From assembly GCA_963377175.1 (NCBI GenBank), contig CAUJNA010001768.1:1-64000 (forward strand): DNA of 64,000 nucleotides, given 5' to 3'. The notes beneath the pieces were generated by a model. It had not been told where the DNA came from and did no database searches. It saw nothing but the letters and a program-made list of their open reading frames with translations. Positions within the stretch are counted from its first letter, which is position 1. Every line of letters begins with the position of its first letter. The DNA comes from Effrenium voratum (taxonomy: Eukaryota > Sar > Dinophyceae > Suessiales > Symbiodiniaceae). The position numbers and the translations under genes are program-made. Positions 27,958 through 38,395 of the stretch are shown here, in pieces.

Positions 27958-28724
27958 TCACACCTCGCGTTGATCAGCGTGGAGCTTGCGAACAGCTTCT
28001 GGCCCAGGAAGCTGAGCGCCGCTCCCATCGGCTTCTCTTTCCAGTGCAAAACGCTCTTCGAAGCGCATGTGGAACATTTGATTCTTTGGCTTGAGGTAGT
28101 AGACGAAGAGGAAGCTGTAGGGCTCCCGAGTCGCCTGCTCGTAGATCCTGTGCAGCTTGTCCTTCGGCAACAGGGCGCTCAGCTCTTCGATGACGGCGTC
28201 CAGCTCGTGCTGGTTGCGCAGCCTCCAGCAGCAGAGAAATTGCATGTTCACCCGCACGGCTGCGCTGATGAGCCTCAGCTTCTGGAGCTCACGGCGCCAT
28301 GAGGCTTGTGCAGCTGCGGGCTATCTGCGTAGTCGTCCAGGATAATCAGCACCTGGTAGAGTTTCTTCATCTCCAACTTCTTGGATGTCTCGGTGATCTT
28401 GCGCTGCCTCTGGATGATCCCCCGCAGCGCTGCCTCGTCCCACTCGTCGTAGTAGGCCTGTTCCCGCTCGGTATTAACCCCCAGGTCCTCCTCGATGTAC
28501 TTCTTTACAGGGACCCAGCTGTCGTCGATATTGATGGAAGGGCTAAATATGTAGATTTTCTCGAAGACACCGTATTGCTCCAGAATCATGCTGATCAGCG
28601 CCACGGTTTTGCCGGACTTGCTGGGGCCGAGGAAGATACCTGTGCATGGTACCAGGGGCACCACGGGGTCCAAGGGCTGCTTACTGCTATACTCGGCCGT
28701 AGGAAACAGCTTGATCTTCCCCAT
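27958..28724 (-). pseudogene. Genome-packaging ATPase, copy B
   Basis: Start MGKIKLFPTAEYSSKQ (ATG 28724-28722). Walker A GPSKSGKT (~28605-28630), Walker B-like LIILDDYADSP, then a deletion of about 60 bp near 28290 that removes the LFIRGRH block present in copy A and shifts the frame. The C-terminal block (FLCCWRLRNQHELD, EPYSFLFVYYLKPK) is complete and stops at 27958. It retains QYGVF after the Walker A helix, missing in copy A. Copies A and B have independent defects, so they were separate insertions or diverged after duplication. Confidence 0.83.
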
Positions 28725-28796
28725 TCCTTTGCCTTAGTTCCCAAATTCGACGCTGGGAAGCCGGGCAGTGAGACCGGGATAAATCTAAAGGCTGGC

Positions 28797-29513
28797 ATGC
28801 GGCTGAAGTACATGGGAAGCAAATCCTGGCTAGCTCCACACGTGGACCGGCTGCTGGGGGACGTCGCTGTGCTTCACTCTCCCTTCTTCGGCTCTGGAAA
28901 GCTGGAGTGCTACCTCGCAACCCGGCGTCCGGCCCTGGAGGTGCGTGGTGTCGACGCCTTTGAGCCCGTCGCAAACCTGCACCGCTGTTACTTGAGGCAA
29001 GACCCGGTCTTCCTGCGCTCCTTGCTGCGCCTGGTGGGGCGCAAAGTAGACTACTTCAGTCACCTCCTGCCGGGCTCACAGAGAGGGCGCGGGCGTCGGG
29101 CTGCCTGCTCGTACGTCCTGCTGCGCAACAGCTTCTCGGGAAAGTGGGGATCCTTCACACAGCAGCGGCCACTGGCGCTGAGCAGCGTGCGGCGTCTGCA
29201 ACGGCCGCCCACAAATGTGACCGTGTGGCACCAGGACGCACTGGCCTATCTACGCGCTCTGCCCCGCCTGGCGCCCCGACAGGCCATATATGCCGATCCT
29301 CCCTACATCTTCCCAGGCCGCAGCATGAACTACTATGGCACGAGGAGGCGGGGGCATGACCTGGCCTTCCACTCGGAGCTCCGAGACGCGCTCTTCGCGA
29401 GCGGCCTGCCCTTCCTCGTGAGCATCAACGACGTGCCTGAGGCCTGGGAGCTCTACAGCAGGGCCGGCTCCATCGCGAGGCTGTGCTCGGGCAAGAACAG
29501 CTCCTGCTGGTAG
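28797..29513 (+). pseudogene. D12-class adenine methyltransferase, copy B
   Basis: Frame open from MRLKYMGSK (ATG 28797) through FFGSG, DAFEPVANLHRCY and YADPPYIFPGR. It retains a GSFTQQRPLALSSVRR segment missing from copy A. A small deletion after GKNSS replaces the normal ending (KPELLVVHRGN) with a premature stop at 29511-29513, losing roughly 20 residues. The catalytic core is intact. ATPase copy B lies divergently with 72 bp between start codons. Confidence 0.8.
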
Positions 29514-29523
29514 TGCACCGGGG

Positions 29524-29594
29524 CAATCCTGCTGTGAGCGCAGGAATGGGTGGAGCAATCCTGCGCCCACAGCAGGATTGAAGCTGCAATCCTG
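29524..29594 (+). repeat. 32-bp hairpin array, copy B
   Basis: CAATCCTG at 29524, 29556 and 29587, with pairing arms CAGGAATG (29541, one mismatch) and CAGGATTG (29573). The spacing is 31-32 bp, as in the other copies, with more decay. Confidence 0.65.
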
Positions 29595-29599
29595 TGGCC

Positions 29600-30330
29600 C
29601 GCACCAGGCCCGCACCGCACCAGGAAGCTTGGACCAGAAATCCGACTTCGGTATGGAGCGAGGTCGGATTTCCGACTTTGGTAGAGAATTTTGGCTCTTA
29701 GAGGAGCTGGTTTCGCTTTTCCAAGCCTTTTGCGCACTTTTCGGCCCCAAAGAGAGCGGTGACGAAGCGGTGACATTGTGGTGAGAGCGTTTTTGGGCCA
29801 AAAAGCGCCGTTTTGGGATGGTAACAAAAGCCGATGATGAGAGTTAGGCGTTGGTCTCCGGAGCGACGTCTGGGAGGTTCGATTCCACCCCGGTACCTCG
29901 GCAGGCTGACGTGTTAGACACCGGCTCCGAGCCAGGTCCTCGGCGGGCTGCCGGGCCGCGAAAAACCGCGGAGAAGGAGCTCGGGAACTGGGCCCGGTTT
30001 TGCGCACTTTTGCACCCAAAAAGCGAGCGGTGACAAAGCGGTGACAAGCGCTCAGCGGGCTGGAGTTCGCAGGCTTTTCGACGGCGAACGCCTGGAGCCG
30101 GTTTTCGGAGGAGGCCCAGGCAGCACATTTGACGCCGGACACGAAAAACACACACTTTTCGGAGTTCGCCGTTTTCAGCGCTTTTTGCACCAAAAACGGA
30201 GCGACGACGAAGCGGTGACATCGCTGGTGACAAGTTCAGCGGGTTGGAAATTTGGCTGTTTTGGAGCGTTTTTGGACCCAAATCCGAAAATTAATTGGTC
30301 CCTATAAGCAGACATTCCTTACTACTAAAG
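29600..30330. repeat. Post-MTase non-coding block, copy 2
   Basis: Same order of phrases as 24003-24760: GGCCCGCACC units, TCCGACTTCGG (29641), GCGCACTTTTCGG, AAGCGGTGACA, a B-box-like GGTTCGATTCC (29876-29886), and an ending with ATTCCTTACTACT near 30320. No gene was seen. Confidence 0.6.
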
Positions 30331-30496
30331 GTCCGTCTCTCCGCAATGATCCGTCTCGGACCAGGATATATTTTTATTCTCAGGAGAAGCGCTCGCCGGG
30401 TTGGCGGTCTCGGACCTCGTAAAGGTCTCCTAGGGAGAGGCGCTCACCGGGCTGGAGGCGGAAAGATCCGTCTCTTGGCGATGATCCGTCTCGGGT

Positions 30497-30563
30497 GGAG
30501 TCGAGCCCGTGGCCTCCTAGCTTCAGAGCTGCAGCGCCTCTTCCAATTGAGCTATGGATCCTT
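30497..30563 (-). repeat. tRNA-derived segment 1
   Basis: On the minus strand it reads GGATCCATAGCTCAATTGGA (A box TAGCTCAATTGG) and later GGGCTCGACTCC (B-box-like). Acceptor arms do not pair well, so it is a tRNA-derived repeat, not a functional tRNA. Near-identical copies occur at 31074-31140 and 31625-31700. Confidence 0.45.
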
Positions 30564-31073
30564 GCTGCGCTTGGATTTATTCACAGGAGAGGCGCTCACC
30601 GGGCTGGAGGCGGAAAGATCCGTCTCGGGGATTTCTCGTTCCCAGGAGAGGCGCTCACCGGGCTGGAGGTGGAAAGATCCGTCTCGGGGATTTCTTGCTT
30701 TCAGGAGAGGCGCTCACCGGGCTGGAGGCGGAAAGATCCGTCTCGGGGATTTCTTGTTCCCAGGAGAGGCGCTCACCGGGCTGGAGGCGGAAAGATCCGT
30801 CTCGGGGATTTCTTGTTCCCAGGAGAGGCGCTCACCGGGCTGGAGGCGGAAAGATCCGTCTCGGACCTGGGAATAAAGGTCTCCTAAGGAGAGGCGCTCA
30901 CCGGGTTGGCGGTGGAAAGAACCGTCTCTCCACAATGATCCGTCTTGGACCAGGATATATTTTCTGGCGGTGGAAAGATCCGTCTTGGACCTGGGAATAA
31001 AGGTCTCCTAAGCAAAGGCGCTCGCCGGGCTGGAGGCGGAAAGATCCGTCTCTCGGCGATGATCCGTCTCGGG

Positions 31074-31140
31074 TGGAATCGAGCCCGTGGCCTCCTAGCT
31101 TCAGAGCTGCAGCGCCTCTTCCAATTGAGCTATGGATCCT
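31074..31140 (-). repeat. tRNA-derived segment 2
   Basis: Same sequence as segment 1 with a few substitutions (GAATCGAGCCC in place of GAGTCGAGCCC on the plus strand). Confidence 0.45.
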
Positions 31141-31624
31141 TGCTACACTTGGATTTATTCACAGGAGAGGCGCTCGCCGGGCTGGAGGCGGAAAGATCCG
31201 TCTCGGGGATTTCTTGTTCTCAGGAGAGGCGCTCACCGGGCTGGAGGCGGAAAGATCCGTCTCGGGGATTTCTTGCTCCCAGGAGAGGCGCTCACCGGGC
31301 TGGAGGCGGAAAGATCCGTCTCGAGGATGTCTTGCTCCCAGGAGAGGCGCTCATCGGGCTGGAGGCGGAAAGATCCGTCTCGGGGATTTCTTGTTCCTAG
31401 GAGAGGCGGTCACTGGGCTGGAGGCGGAAAGATCCGTCTTGCGGATTTCTTGCTCCCAGGAGAGGCGCTCACCGGGCTGGAGGCGGAAAGATCCGTCTCG
31501 GGGATTTCTTGTTCCCACAAAAAAGGGTCACTGGGCTGGAGGCGGAAAGATCCATCTCAGAAATCTTTTCGGGTAGAGGGAGGAAAATGAATTCCCAAAA
31601 AGGCACTCACCCGAAATAATGATC

Positions 31625-31700
31625 CGCGCCGGTGGAATCGAGCCCGCGGTCTGCAAGCTTCAGAGCTGCAGAGCCTCTTCCAATTGAGCTATGGACCCTT
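31625..31700 (-). repeat. tRNA-derived segment 3, abutting the MCP stop
   Basis: Minus-strand A box TAGCTCAATTGG and B-box-like GGCTCGATTCC about 34 bp apart, as in a tRNA. The anticodon-like arm TCTGCA...TGCAGA pairs perfectly, but the T and acceptor arms are poor. It begins within a few bases of the MCP stop codon on the same strand. Confidence 0.45.
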
Positions 31701-31701
31701 A

Positions 31702-32971
31702 CTAGTCAAGCACGGAGACTCCTGTGCCAGAGAGCGTCACCAGCTGATAGGCTATCAGGTGGATGAACACGTCCGTCATCGTGCCGTCGAGCGCCTTGAA
31801 AGTGAACCGAGCCAGGTCGCCCGAACGGGTGCTGACGCCGCTGAGGGGCATCTTGGGCACGCGCTCTGTCGGGAAGCCCGCGATGAAGCTGTGGCGCAGG
31901 TAGCCAGCGCGGTCGATGTCGATGTTGCGCACCGTGTCGTCGTAGGTCCCCGCAAGGACCGAGAGGAAGTGGAAGTGCTCCGAGGCTCCCTTCATAGGGT
32001 TGTGCGGGTACTGCAGGCTGCCCAGCTGCATCTGCGACTCCAGGAGACTGTCTTCCTGCCTGGCCGCTCCGATGGGGGCCACGTCCTGCCCCGGGTTGGC
32101 CAGCAGGTGGATCTTAGAGCCCGCGTCGTTGTCCCAAAAAGTCACGAACGCTCCCATGAGTTTCGTGAAGGCGCGCGCGACGGTGACGTTGTGCTCCGCC
32201 ACACCCGGAGGCACCGTGGACTGCTGCGTGTGCGCCGTGGGGTAGCTGAACACGAGCGACCTTCCTGAGAGGAGCACGCGGTTGAAGGACTTACCAGCGC
32301 AGAGTCCAGGACGACCTGGGAGGCCAGAACTCGGACGTTCTGGATCTCGAAGTCGGTGCTCAGCGTGGCTCCCGCCGGGTGCGCCCCGGCGTTCTCGGAC
32401 CACAGCGCAGTCGTCGCGTCCGCGAACTCGATCTCGATCACCAGGTTCAGCTGCGGCGGCAGCATCTTGCCGCAGCGCAGGATGCCCACCATGGTGGGGC
32501 GCAGCAGCACGTCCGCGTAGCCGCTCTGGTGCACCGCTCGGGGCGTCCGAGAGTTGTTCACCTCGTCAAAGCCCTCCACGGCCTTGTTCTGGTTGTACTC
32601 GCGGCCCTTCAGCAGGTCATGCGCGGCCACGGTGCGGCCGTAGTAGTTGATGTCGTCGCAGCGCTGGCCGTTGGCGAAGACCTGGATCTGGATGAAACAG
32701 GCAGGGTTCGGAGTGGCCGGCGCCAGCGGGTTGGTGGCGTCCGTGTTTCTGACTCTGAAGGCGATCTTGATCGACTCGGGGTCGATGAACGAGGTGCCGC
32801 TGGTCAGCGGAATGCGGCAGACCCTCGAGGTGGCGGGGGAGAAGGAGCTCAGCGAGCTGGGGAAATACTGCACGTCGTGCCGTGCGGTCACGTAGTTGGT
32901 GTTGCTGGTTTCAGCTTGTAGTCCAGGCTCTGCATCAACTCATCCTGTGCTCCGGCTGTGACTACCTCCAT
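31702..32971 (-). pseudogene. Major capsid protein (MCP), copy B, nearly full length
   Basis: Start MEVVTAGAQDELMQSLDYKL (ATG 32971-32969); stop at 31704-31702 after GVSVLD. Roughly 420 residues expected. Blocks: VQYFPSSLSSF, RIPLTSGTSFIDPESI, INYYGRTVAAHDLLKGREYN, ILRCGKMLPPQLNLVIEIEF, HNVTVARAFTKLMGAFVTFW, FIHLIAYQLVTLSG. The overall pattern (N-terminal 'IPL...FIDPES', a terminal strand ending SGxxVLD) fits double-jelly-roll capsid proteins of the Polinton-like assemblage. Two frameshifts are visible, near 32900 and near 32290. It sits 53 bp downstream of the PPSY gene. Some other viral structural protein is the main alternative. Confidence 0.72.
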
Positions 32972-33024
32972 GCTTCTTTACATGTAGCGCAACACGCATT
33001 TTCACTCGTACGGCGAAGGAGAGT

Positions 33025-33880
33025 CTAGGCCGCCTCGATGTCTCGGGCCAGCTGGTCGTAGCTCGGCGGAGGCAGGCGGCTCTGGCATGACTGCCCTGAG
33101 CTGCGGGAGCTTGCCCGGGAGTTCGGCTGGGACTGAGGCAGAGTCACAGGGTTCAGGCCCCAGGAGAAGGGGCGCGTGTGATTGGCCTGCACCTGGACTC
33201 GCCAGACTGGGAGGCGCGGCTGCTTGCGGCACTGCCTGAAGTGCTGCTGCCGGAGCGCAGCGTGAAGTGCTGGGGCTGCGTGGCGTCGTTCATGTTGTTG
33301 GCGGACCGGACGTCCTGCACAGCCGCGCTGAGGCCGGAAGAGCGTGTTCTCCAGCACCCAGCCCGTGCCGCGGGCGAGACCGTAGGCTGCGCCGCCTGCG
33401 AGTCCCACAGCCAACCCTGCCGTCGCCGCTGCGCCGACTCCTGCCGTGGCAGCCAGCGTTCCAGCAACTGGGTGCGAGGGCTGCTGCTCCTTCTGCCAGG
33501 CCTCCCAGGTGCCCGAAGGCCCCACCCACACCCTCGCGGAGGCAACGGCTACCTCACCCTCCTCTGCAGCCACCGCTGCCGTCTCCTCTATGGCCTGCGC
33601 TGCGCCGCGCTCCACCTCCTGCGCACGCTGCCCCGCCTCGCCCAGGAGGCGCTCTACGTCGTCGGGTCGACCGATGATCTGCGGTGGTGGCTGCGGCTGC
33701 GGCCCTGGGCGGGGCAATACGTTCATGCGGACGTACTCGGCAGCGTCCTGGGGGAGCTGGGAGCGGAAGGCCTGCACCGCCGCGAGCCCGCCCACAAGGT
33801 CCGCTGCTGCCTGCGCTCCGTCGGCCGCGCTGCGCAAACGGCCCGTGATGGAGGGCGGGCCCTGACCGTTGTTCGTCAGC
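33025..33880 (-). pseudogene. Glycine-rich membrane (PPSY) protein relic, copy B
   Basis: Retains the C-terminal two-thirds: LPQDAAEYVRMNVLPRPGPQ, the Ala/Glu-rich helix, the hydrophobic GVGAAATAGLAVGLAGGAAY segment (~33390-33440), GWVLENTLFRPQ, and the C-terminus LPPPSYDQLARDIEAA with stop at 33027-33025. A frameshift near 33330 puts the middle in a second frame (SANNMNDATQPQHFTL). The N-terminal ~100 residues are missing; a deletion joins the gene to MTase sequence at about 33885. PPSY is a PPxY motif close to the C-terminus. No family was recognised. Confidence 0.52.
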
Positions 33881-33884
33881 TCCA

Positions 33885-34524
33885 CACGTGGACCGGCTGC
33901 TGGGGGACGTCGGCTCTGGAAAGCTGGAGTACTACCTCGCAACCCGGCGTCCGGCCCTGAAGGTGCGCGGCGTCGACGCCTTCGAGCCCGTCACAAACCT
34001 GCACCGCTGTTACTTGAGACAAGACCCGGTCTTCCTGCGCTCCTTGCTGCGCCTGTGCCGGGCACTCAGAGAGGCCGCGCCGGGCGTCGGGCTGCCTGCT
34101 CATACGTCCTGCTGCGCAACAGCTTCTCGGGAAAGTGGGGCTCCTTCACACAGCAGCGGCCACTGGGGCTGAGCAGCGTGCGGCGTATGCAGCGCCCTCC
34201 GGCGAATGTGACCGTGCGATGCCAGGACGCGCTGGCCTATCTACGCGCTCTGCCCCGCCAGGCACCCCGACAGGCCATATATGCCGATCCTCCCTACATC
34301 TTCCCAGGCCGCAGCATGAACTACTATGGCACGCGCTCTTCGCAAGCGGCCTGCCCTTCCTCGTGAGCATCAACGACGTGCCTGAGGCCTGGGAGCTCTA
34401 CAGCAGGGCCGGCTCCATCACGAGGCTGTGCTCGGGCAAGAACAGCTCCAAGCCCGAGCTGCTGGTAGTGCACCGGGGCAATCCTGCGCTGGCGACAGGA
34501 TTGAGCGGAGCAATCCTGCGCTGA
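33885..34524 (+). pseudogene. D12-class adenine methyltransferase, copy C
   Basis: Starts abruptly at VDRLLGDV (N-terminal KYMGSK block deleted). An internal deletion removes the segment carrying FFGSG except GSG. A frameshift occurs near 34050, and a deletion after MNYYGTR (~34332) removes the RRRGHDLAFHSELRD block. YADPPYIFPGR and the C-terminus GKNSSKPELLVVHRGN survive. It is clearly dead. Confidence 0.8.
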
Positions 34525-34567
34525 CAACAGGATTGAGTGAAGCAATCCTGCGCTCGCAACAGGATTG
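34479..34567 (+). repeat. 32-bp hairpin array, copy C
   Basis: Three perfect stem-loops CAATCCTG...CAGGATTG at 34479-34503, 34511-34535 and 34543-34567, exactly 32 bp apart. Confidence 0.78.
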
Positions 34568-35460
34568 ACTGAAAGGCAGCACCAGGCCCGCACCAGGCCC
34601 GCACCAGGCCCGCGCCAGGCCCGCACCAGGGCCGCTCCAGGGCCGCGCCAGGCCCGCGCCAGGGCCCCAGAATTGGAAGCTTGGACCAGAAATCCGACTT
34701 CCGACTTCGGTGGAGAGAATTTTAGACAAGCCGCGGAGCTGGTTTCGCTTTTCCAACCCTTTTGCGCACTTTTCGGCCCGGTGACGAAGCGGTGACGAAG
34801 CGGTGACAAACGGTGACAACCTCGGCGGGCTGGAATTTGCCGCTTTTCCGGGCCGAAAGCGGAACTGAGCAACTGGAGCCCGCTTTCCACCGAAAACCAG
34901 CGAATTTGGAGGCTCGGGCGTCCCACTCGCCGTCCGACACGGAAAAACGGACTCTTCGGACTCGACCGTTTTGAGCGCTTTTTGCACCAAAAACGGAGCC
35001 GGATGGAGCGGTGACATCAGTGGTGACAAGCGGACCACCTCGGCGGGCTGTCGGACTCCGAGCCTGGTCCTCGGCGCGGAGAAGGAGCTCGGGAACTGGG
35101 CCCGGTTTTGCGCACTTTTGCACCCAAAAAGCGAGTGGTGACAAAGCGGTGACAAGCGGTGACAAGTTCAGCGGGCTGGAATTCGCAGGCTTTTCGGGGC
35201 AGAAAACGGCACGGCGAACGTCTGGAGCCGGTTTTCGGCGGAAAACAAGCGAACTTGGGCGCCACTTTCGACGTCTGACACGAGAAAACGCGCTTTTCGG
35301 AGTTGGCCGTTTTCAGCGCTTTTTGCACCAAAAACGGAGCGGTGACGAAGACCGGTGACATCGGAAAAACGTTCAGCTGGTTGGAGAATTTGGCTGTTTT
35401 GCAGGGTTTGGGGACCAAAAATCCAAATGAATTAGGGTGCTATAGGCCTTCTTTCCTTAC
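34568..35460. repeat. Post-MTase non-coding block, copy 3
   Basis: GGCCCGCACCA/GGGCCGC units (34585-34665), TCCGACTTCGG-like sequence, then the same series of GCGCACTTTT, AAGCGGTGACA, TTCAGCGGGCTGGAATT phrases, partly duplicated inside the block. It ends with TTCTTTCCTTACTA near 35460, matching the end of copy 2. No gene was seen. Confidence 0.6.
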
Positions 35461-36230
35461 TAGCGAAAATTATCGCGCGCATTTTCTTGTTCATCGTTTA
35501 AGCCTACGTCTGTGCGCTGCTGTGGTGCTGCTGCGGCGCTTTTGCAGCGCTTGCTACGGGCTGCGGCTGTAGCGCGGCCGGTGTGGCTGCGCCGTGGCGT
35601 TGTCGCGTCTGTTGCGCCACTATTGGTGAGCACTCCATGCTCTTACGCGCAGACCCACCCGGAGTGCTGTCTGTCTTGCCACCCGCCTTTCCACTTGGAG
35701 TGATCTCCGCTGTGCCAGCCATAATGCCAGCCGCGCCAAGCAGGCAGACAAGACCATGGCTCCACGGGAAAACCCTGTCTTTGTCTCTTGGCTGGCCGCT
35801 GCTGCGGCTTGTAACTGCTCTGCGACTGCACCACCGCTCGATGCAACTTCACACAATTGCCGTTATAGTACTGGCGAACGGTTGGGTTGTCAAACTGCCG
35901 GGCAGCAGTGGGAACCACGCGGAAGGTCAACACCTCTTTGCCGTCAACCATCTTGCGCAAGATCCAAAACTTGCACGGCGCATCCTTGCGTAGAGATTGC
36001 TCTTGCTTGATAGCCTGGCAATGGCGATCATGAGAAAAACGCCGACGCTTCCGAGAACTTGCTGTTGTGGCCCGCCGCAACAGCCCATGCGTCCAGCGCC
36101 GCTTCCAGCAACAAGTAGCCAATCCCCGACAGCTTGGACTGGCTTGACAGCACCTCCTCCTCCACACGCTTTCCACGAAACTTTAAGAGGACCGGATTCT
36201 CGGTGACGGGGTGGTTTTCTGGAGGCTGCA
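35461..36230 (-). other. Exon-like minus-strand ORF segment, unassigned
   Basis: A minus-strand stretch (about 35800-36000) reads CKFWILRKMVDGKEVLTF then VVPTAARQFDNPTVRQYYNG, with protein-like composition, but no complete gene can be built without splice sites. 35461-35800 shows CTG-rich sequence and nothing recognised. Confidence 0.25.
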
Positions 36231-36239
36231 AACAATAGG

Positions 36240-36950
36240 CTATAACGTGCCTTGCTTGGTGGTTTGGTGCTGAAGGGTCTGCTGAAACTCTGCAGGCACG
36301 CAGTTGGAAAGAACGAGGACTTGCTCTGCACAGTACTGCGGCAGCCCCTTGTTGAAGTTGTACACAATGCTGACGAGAGCTTGAATCCACGGAGACATAT
36401 TGAAGGACAAATCGCCCGATCCACCCAAAATTGCTTCCTGTTGCTCCTTGGAGAGTTCTATGAGCTCATCACTGGTGGGGAGATGCTTGTCGCTCGACCA
36501 CTCCAGACCGGAGCTTGCCGGGTCGTTGACTGGCTCCTCGTCTGTTGGCTCCTGCTCCTGCTCCACCTGCGGCTGCTGCTCTTGCGGGGCGGGTGCGTGT
36601 GAGTGACTCCGCCGTCGTCCTGTGACCTGACGTGACTCTGGCTCTCGAAGTGCTGAAACACTGCCGCCAGCGCTTCCGCGTGCCGCCACAAGGCTCACCG
36701 CCAGCCTCTGAGTCACATCCGGGAATCCGAGGCGCGCGGCAATCTGCCTCCAGCCGCGCGCAAGCTGCTTGGCCACGCTCGGAAGCGTCTCGCTAGCGCA
36801 ACAGGAGCCGGTCACCAGAGACCCACCGCAGCACCAGACGACACAGTGACGCCTGCTCGCAAGCTGCGCGCCGTACTTGTCACCGAACCCCACCGCTGTG
36901 CTGTCAGCCAAGGATAAGATGGGCGCGCACTCAGGCCTCATGGCCGACAA
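36240..36950 (-). CDS. Hypothetical protein (up to 236 aa)
   Basis: Minus-strand ORF ending at a TAG at 36240. The C-terminal ~100 residues (TSDELIELSKEQQEAILGG, MSPWIQALVSIVYNFNKGLP, VLVLSNCVPAEFQQTL) look like a folded helical domain. The middle is Glu/Gln-rich low complexity (QEQQPQVEQEQEPTDEE), and the N-terminal part contains VAKQLARGWRQIAARLGFPD. No family was recognised. It may be a host exon or a complete intronless gene. Confidence 0.35.
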   Translation of the reverse strand: MSAMRPECAPILSLADSTAVGFGDKYGAQLASRRHCVVWCCGGSLVTGSCCASETLPSVAKQLARGWRQIAARLGFPDVTQRLAVSLVAARGSAGGSVSALREPESRQVTGRRRSHSHAPAPQEQQPQVEQEQEPTDEEPVNDPASSGLEWSSDKHLPTSDELIELSKEQQEAILGGSGDLSFNMSPWIQALVSIVYNFNKGLPQYCAEQVLVLSNCVPAEFQQTLQHQTTKQGTL

Positions 36951-38137
36951 AAACTACGCCGAGTCAGCCAGACTGGCAGGGCTCGAACCTGAGCGGGCCA
37001 GGCACCGGACACTCAACTCCACGAAAGCTGCGATCCCCGCCCTTGGTGGAAATGAGTGGGTTCGGTCTTTCGACTTCGACTGCCTGAAAAGGGCTGACCT
37101 GGCATCCCGCTTTTTCTCACATAGCACGAAGCCGGCCTGCGCGCGTACCCGATGATCCTCCCGACAGTACGTCTGCACCAGCCGTTCCGGTAGCCACCAC
37201 CAGCGGCTCTTTTTCTCATCTTGTCTCCGAGCCCACGACTCGTGGCGCTGCGGGCATTCGCCCAGCCGCTGGCGATCCGCCACAACATCCTCATGTCCAC
37301 GGCGTCCTGCTCCCAGTGACGCAGAACAACTTCACCAAACTTGTCCGATGCATAGCCGTGCGCTTGTCTCCGGTCTCCCGCCCGCTTCGTGACCTCACGA
37401 AAAGGGCTGACCTGGCATCTGCAGAACGGTCTTCGACATTTCTCACAGAGGCGGCGGGCCTGTCTTCATAGAAAAGCCCAACATCCTACGTCTGGCTTTT
37501 TTAGCATCTGGAGAGTGGTCTCGGCGACCAAAAAAGCTAGACTTGAGCCGTCATCAGCCACGCATCACTTCAGCTCGCACCACCAATAAAACGCCAAGCG
37601 TGCAACTCACACCTCGCTTTTTGCTTTGACGCAAGGAGACAATACAAGCTCGCCGCCGCAGCCCGCGACCTGCTGGCTATCGCCCTCTGGGCGAACAGCC
37701 CAGCGCCGCTGCAAAAACCCCTGGGGGCAAGATAAATTGTAATCCTAGAATGATGCAGGGGATTTATGTCAACCCACCTGCCAACACAAAGCTTCATCAA
37801 TTGCACAACACAATGATGCTGACGCCGAGGCGCTCACATTTACAGCTTCAACTCTTCGTGATGTTGGTGCGGTGTGTTGCAGGGTGCCACTGGCCAGGTG
37901 TGACATTTGTCACGAGACCATGCACGAGACCTTGACGTTTGCACATGCCTCCCCACAATCTGCAGTCGGCTACTGCGTTGAAGGTGTTGTCGTAGTCTTG
38001 GCTGAGTTCCCTCCTGGGTAGACCAGCCTCCCCGTTCTTTCGCCGGCAGTCGGCCAACTGCCTGGAAGAGGTCGTGCTCGCGACCGTTCCTTCCTGGGTG
38101 GGCGGGATTAACGAGACGAAGAACTGATTCCTGCGGG
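36951..38137. other. No recognisable gene
   Basis: Short scattered ORFs on both strands. A ~20-bp phrase (AAAAGGGCTGACCTGGCATC) occurs twice (37087-37106 and 37400-37419). A B-box-like GGTTCGAGCCC lies on the minus strand near 36975 without a matching A box. Nothing else is supported. Confidence 0.3.
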
Positions 38138-38395
38138 CGCCCAGCCTTCGACTTGGCTCCCAGTCTTCACAAGATGCCAGCGGTCTGCAGTACGCAGGAG
38201 GCTCATAGTGCTGGCCCCCACACGCGGCCAGTCTCCACAGCTGCCAGAGTAGCACGCATCGCCGAGAAGCTTCCGCCGACGCCCGGCCTTCGACTTGGCT
38301 CCCAGTCTTCACAATATGCCACCGGTCTGCGGGCTCATAGTGCTCGCCCCCCCCCACGCAGCCACTCTCCACACTTGCCGGAGTAGCGCGCATCG
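38138..38395. repeat. Tandem duplication of about 125 bp
   Basis: GCCCAGCCTTCGACTTGGCT (38138 on) and GCCCGGCCTTCGACTTGGCT (38280 on) open two copies that both continue CCCAGTCTTCACAA.ATGCCA, GGCTCATAGTGCT.GCCC and GCCGGAGTAGC.CGCATCG. They have diverged by several substitutions and a small indel. Confidence 0.65.

Larger units (their letters stand above)
30331..31590. repeat. 59-bp tandem array with interspersed tRNA-derived units
   Basis: Repeats of GGAGAGGCGCTCACCGGGCT followed by GGAGGCGGAAAGATCCGTCT and a variable CGGGGATTTCTTGTTCCCA-type tail, spaced exactly 59 bp in two runs (about 30585-30870 and 31160-31560). Because 59 is not a multiple of three, the long plus-strand reading frames here are repeat artefacts. 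Two tRNA-like segments sit at 30497-30563 and 31074-31140. Confidence 0.8.

Noticed and set aside
30300..31700. Functional tRNA genes on the minus strand
   Set aside because: A and B boxes are recognisable but acceptor and T stems do not pair, so I report them only as tRNA-derived repeats.
1..35460. Assigning the viral relics to a named virus genus
   Set aside because: Core genes fit a broad assemblage; without sequence searches or phylogeny a finer placement would be a guess. No viral maturation protease was found either.
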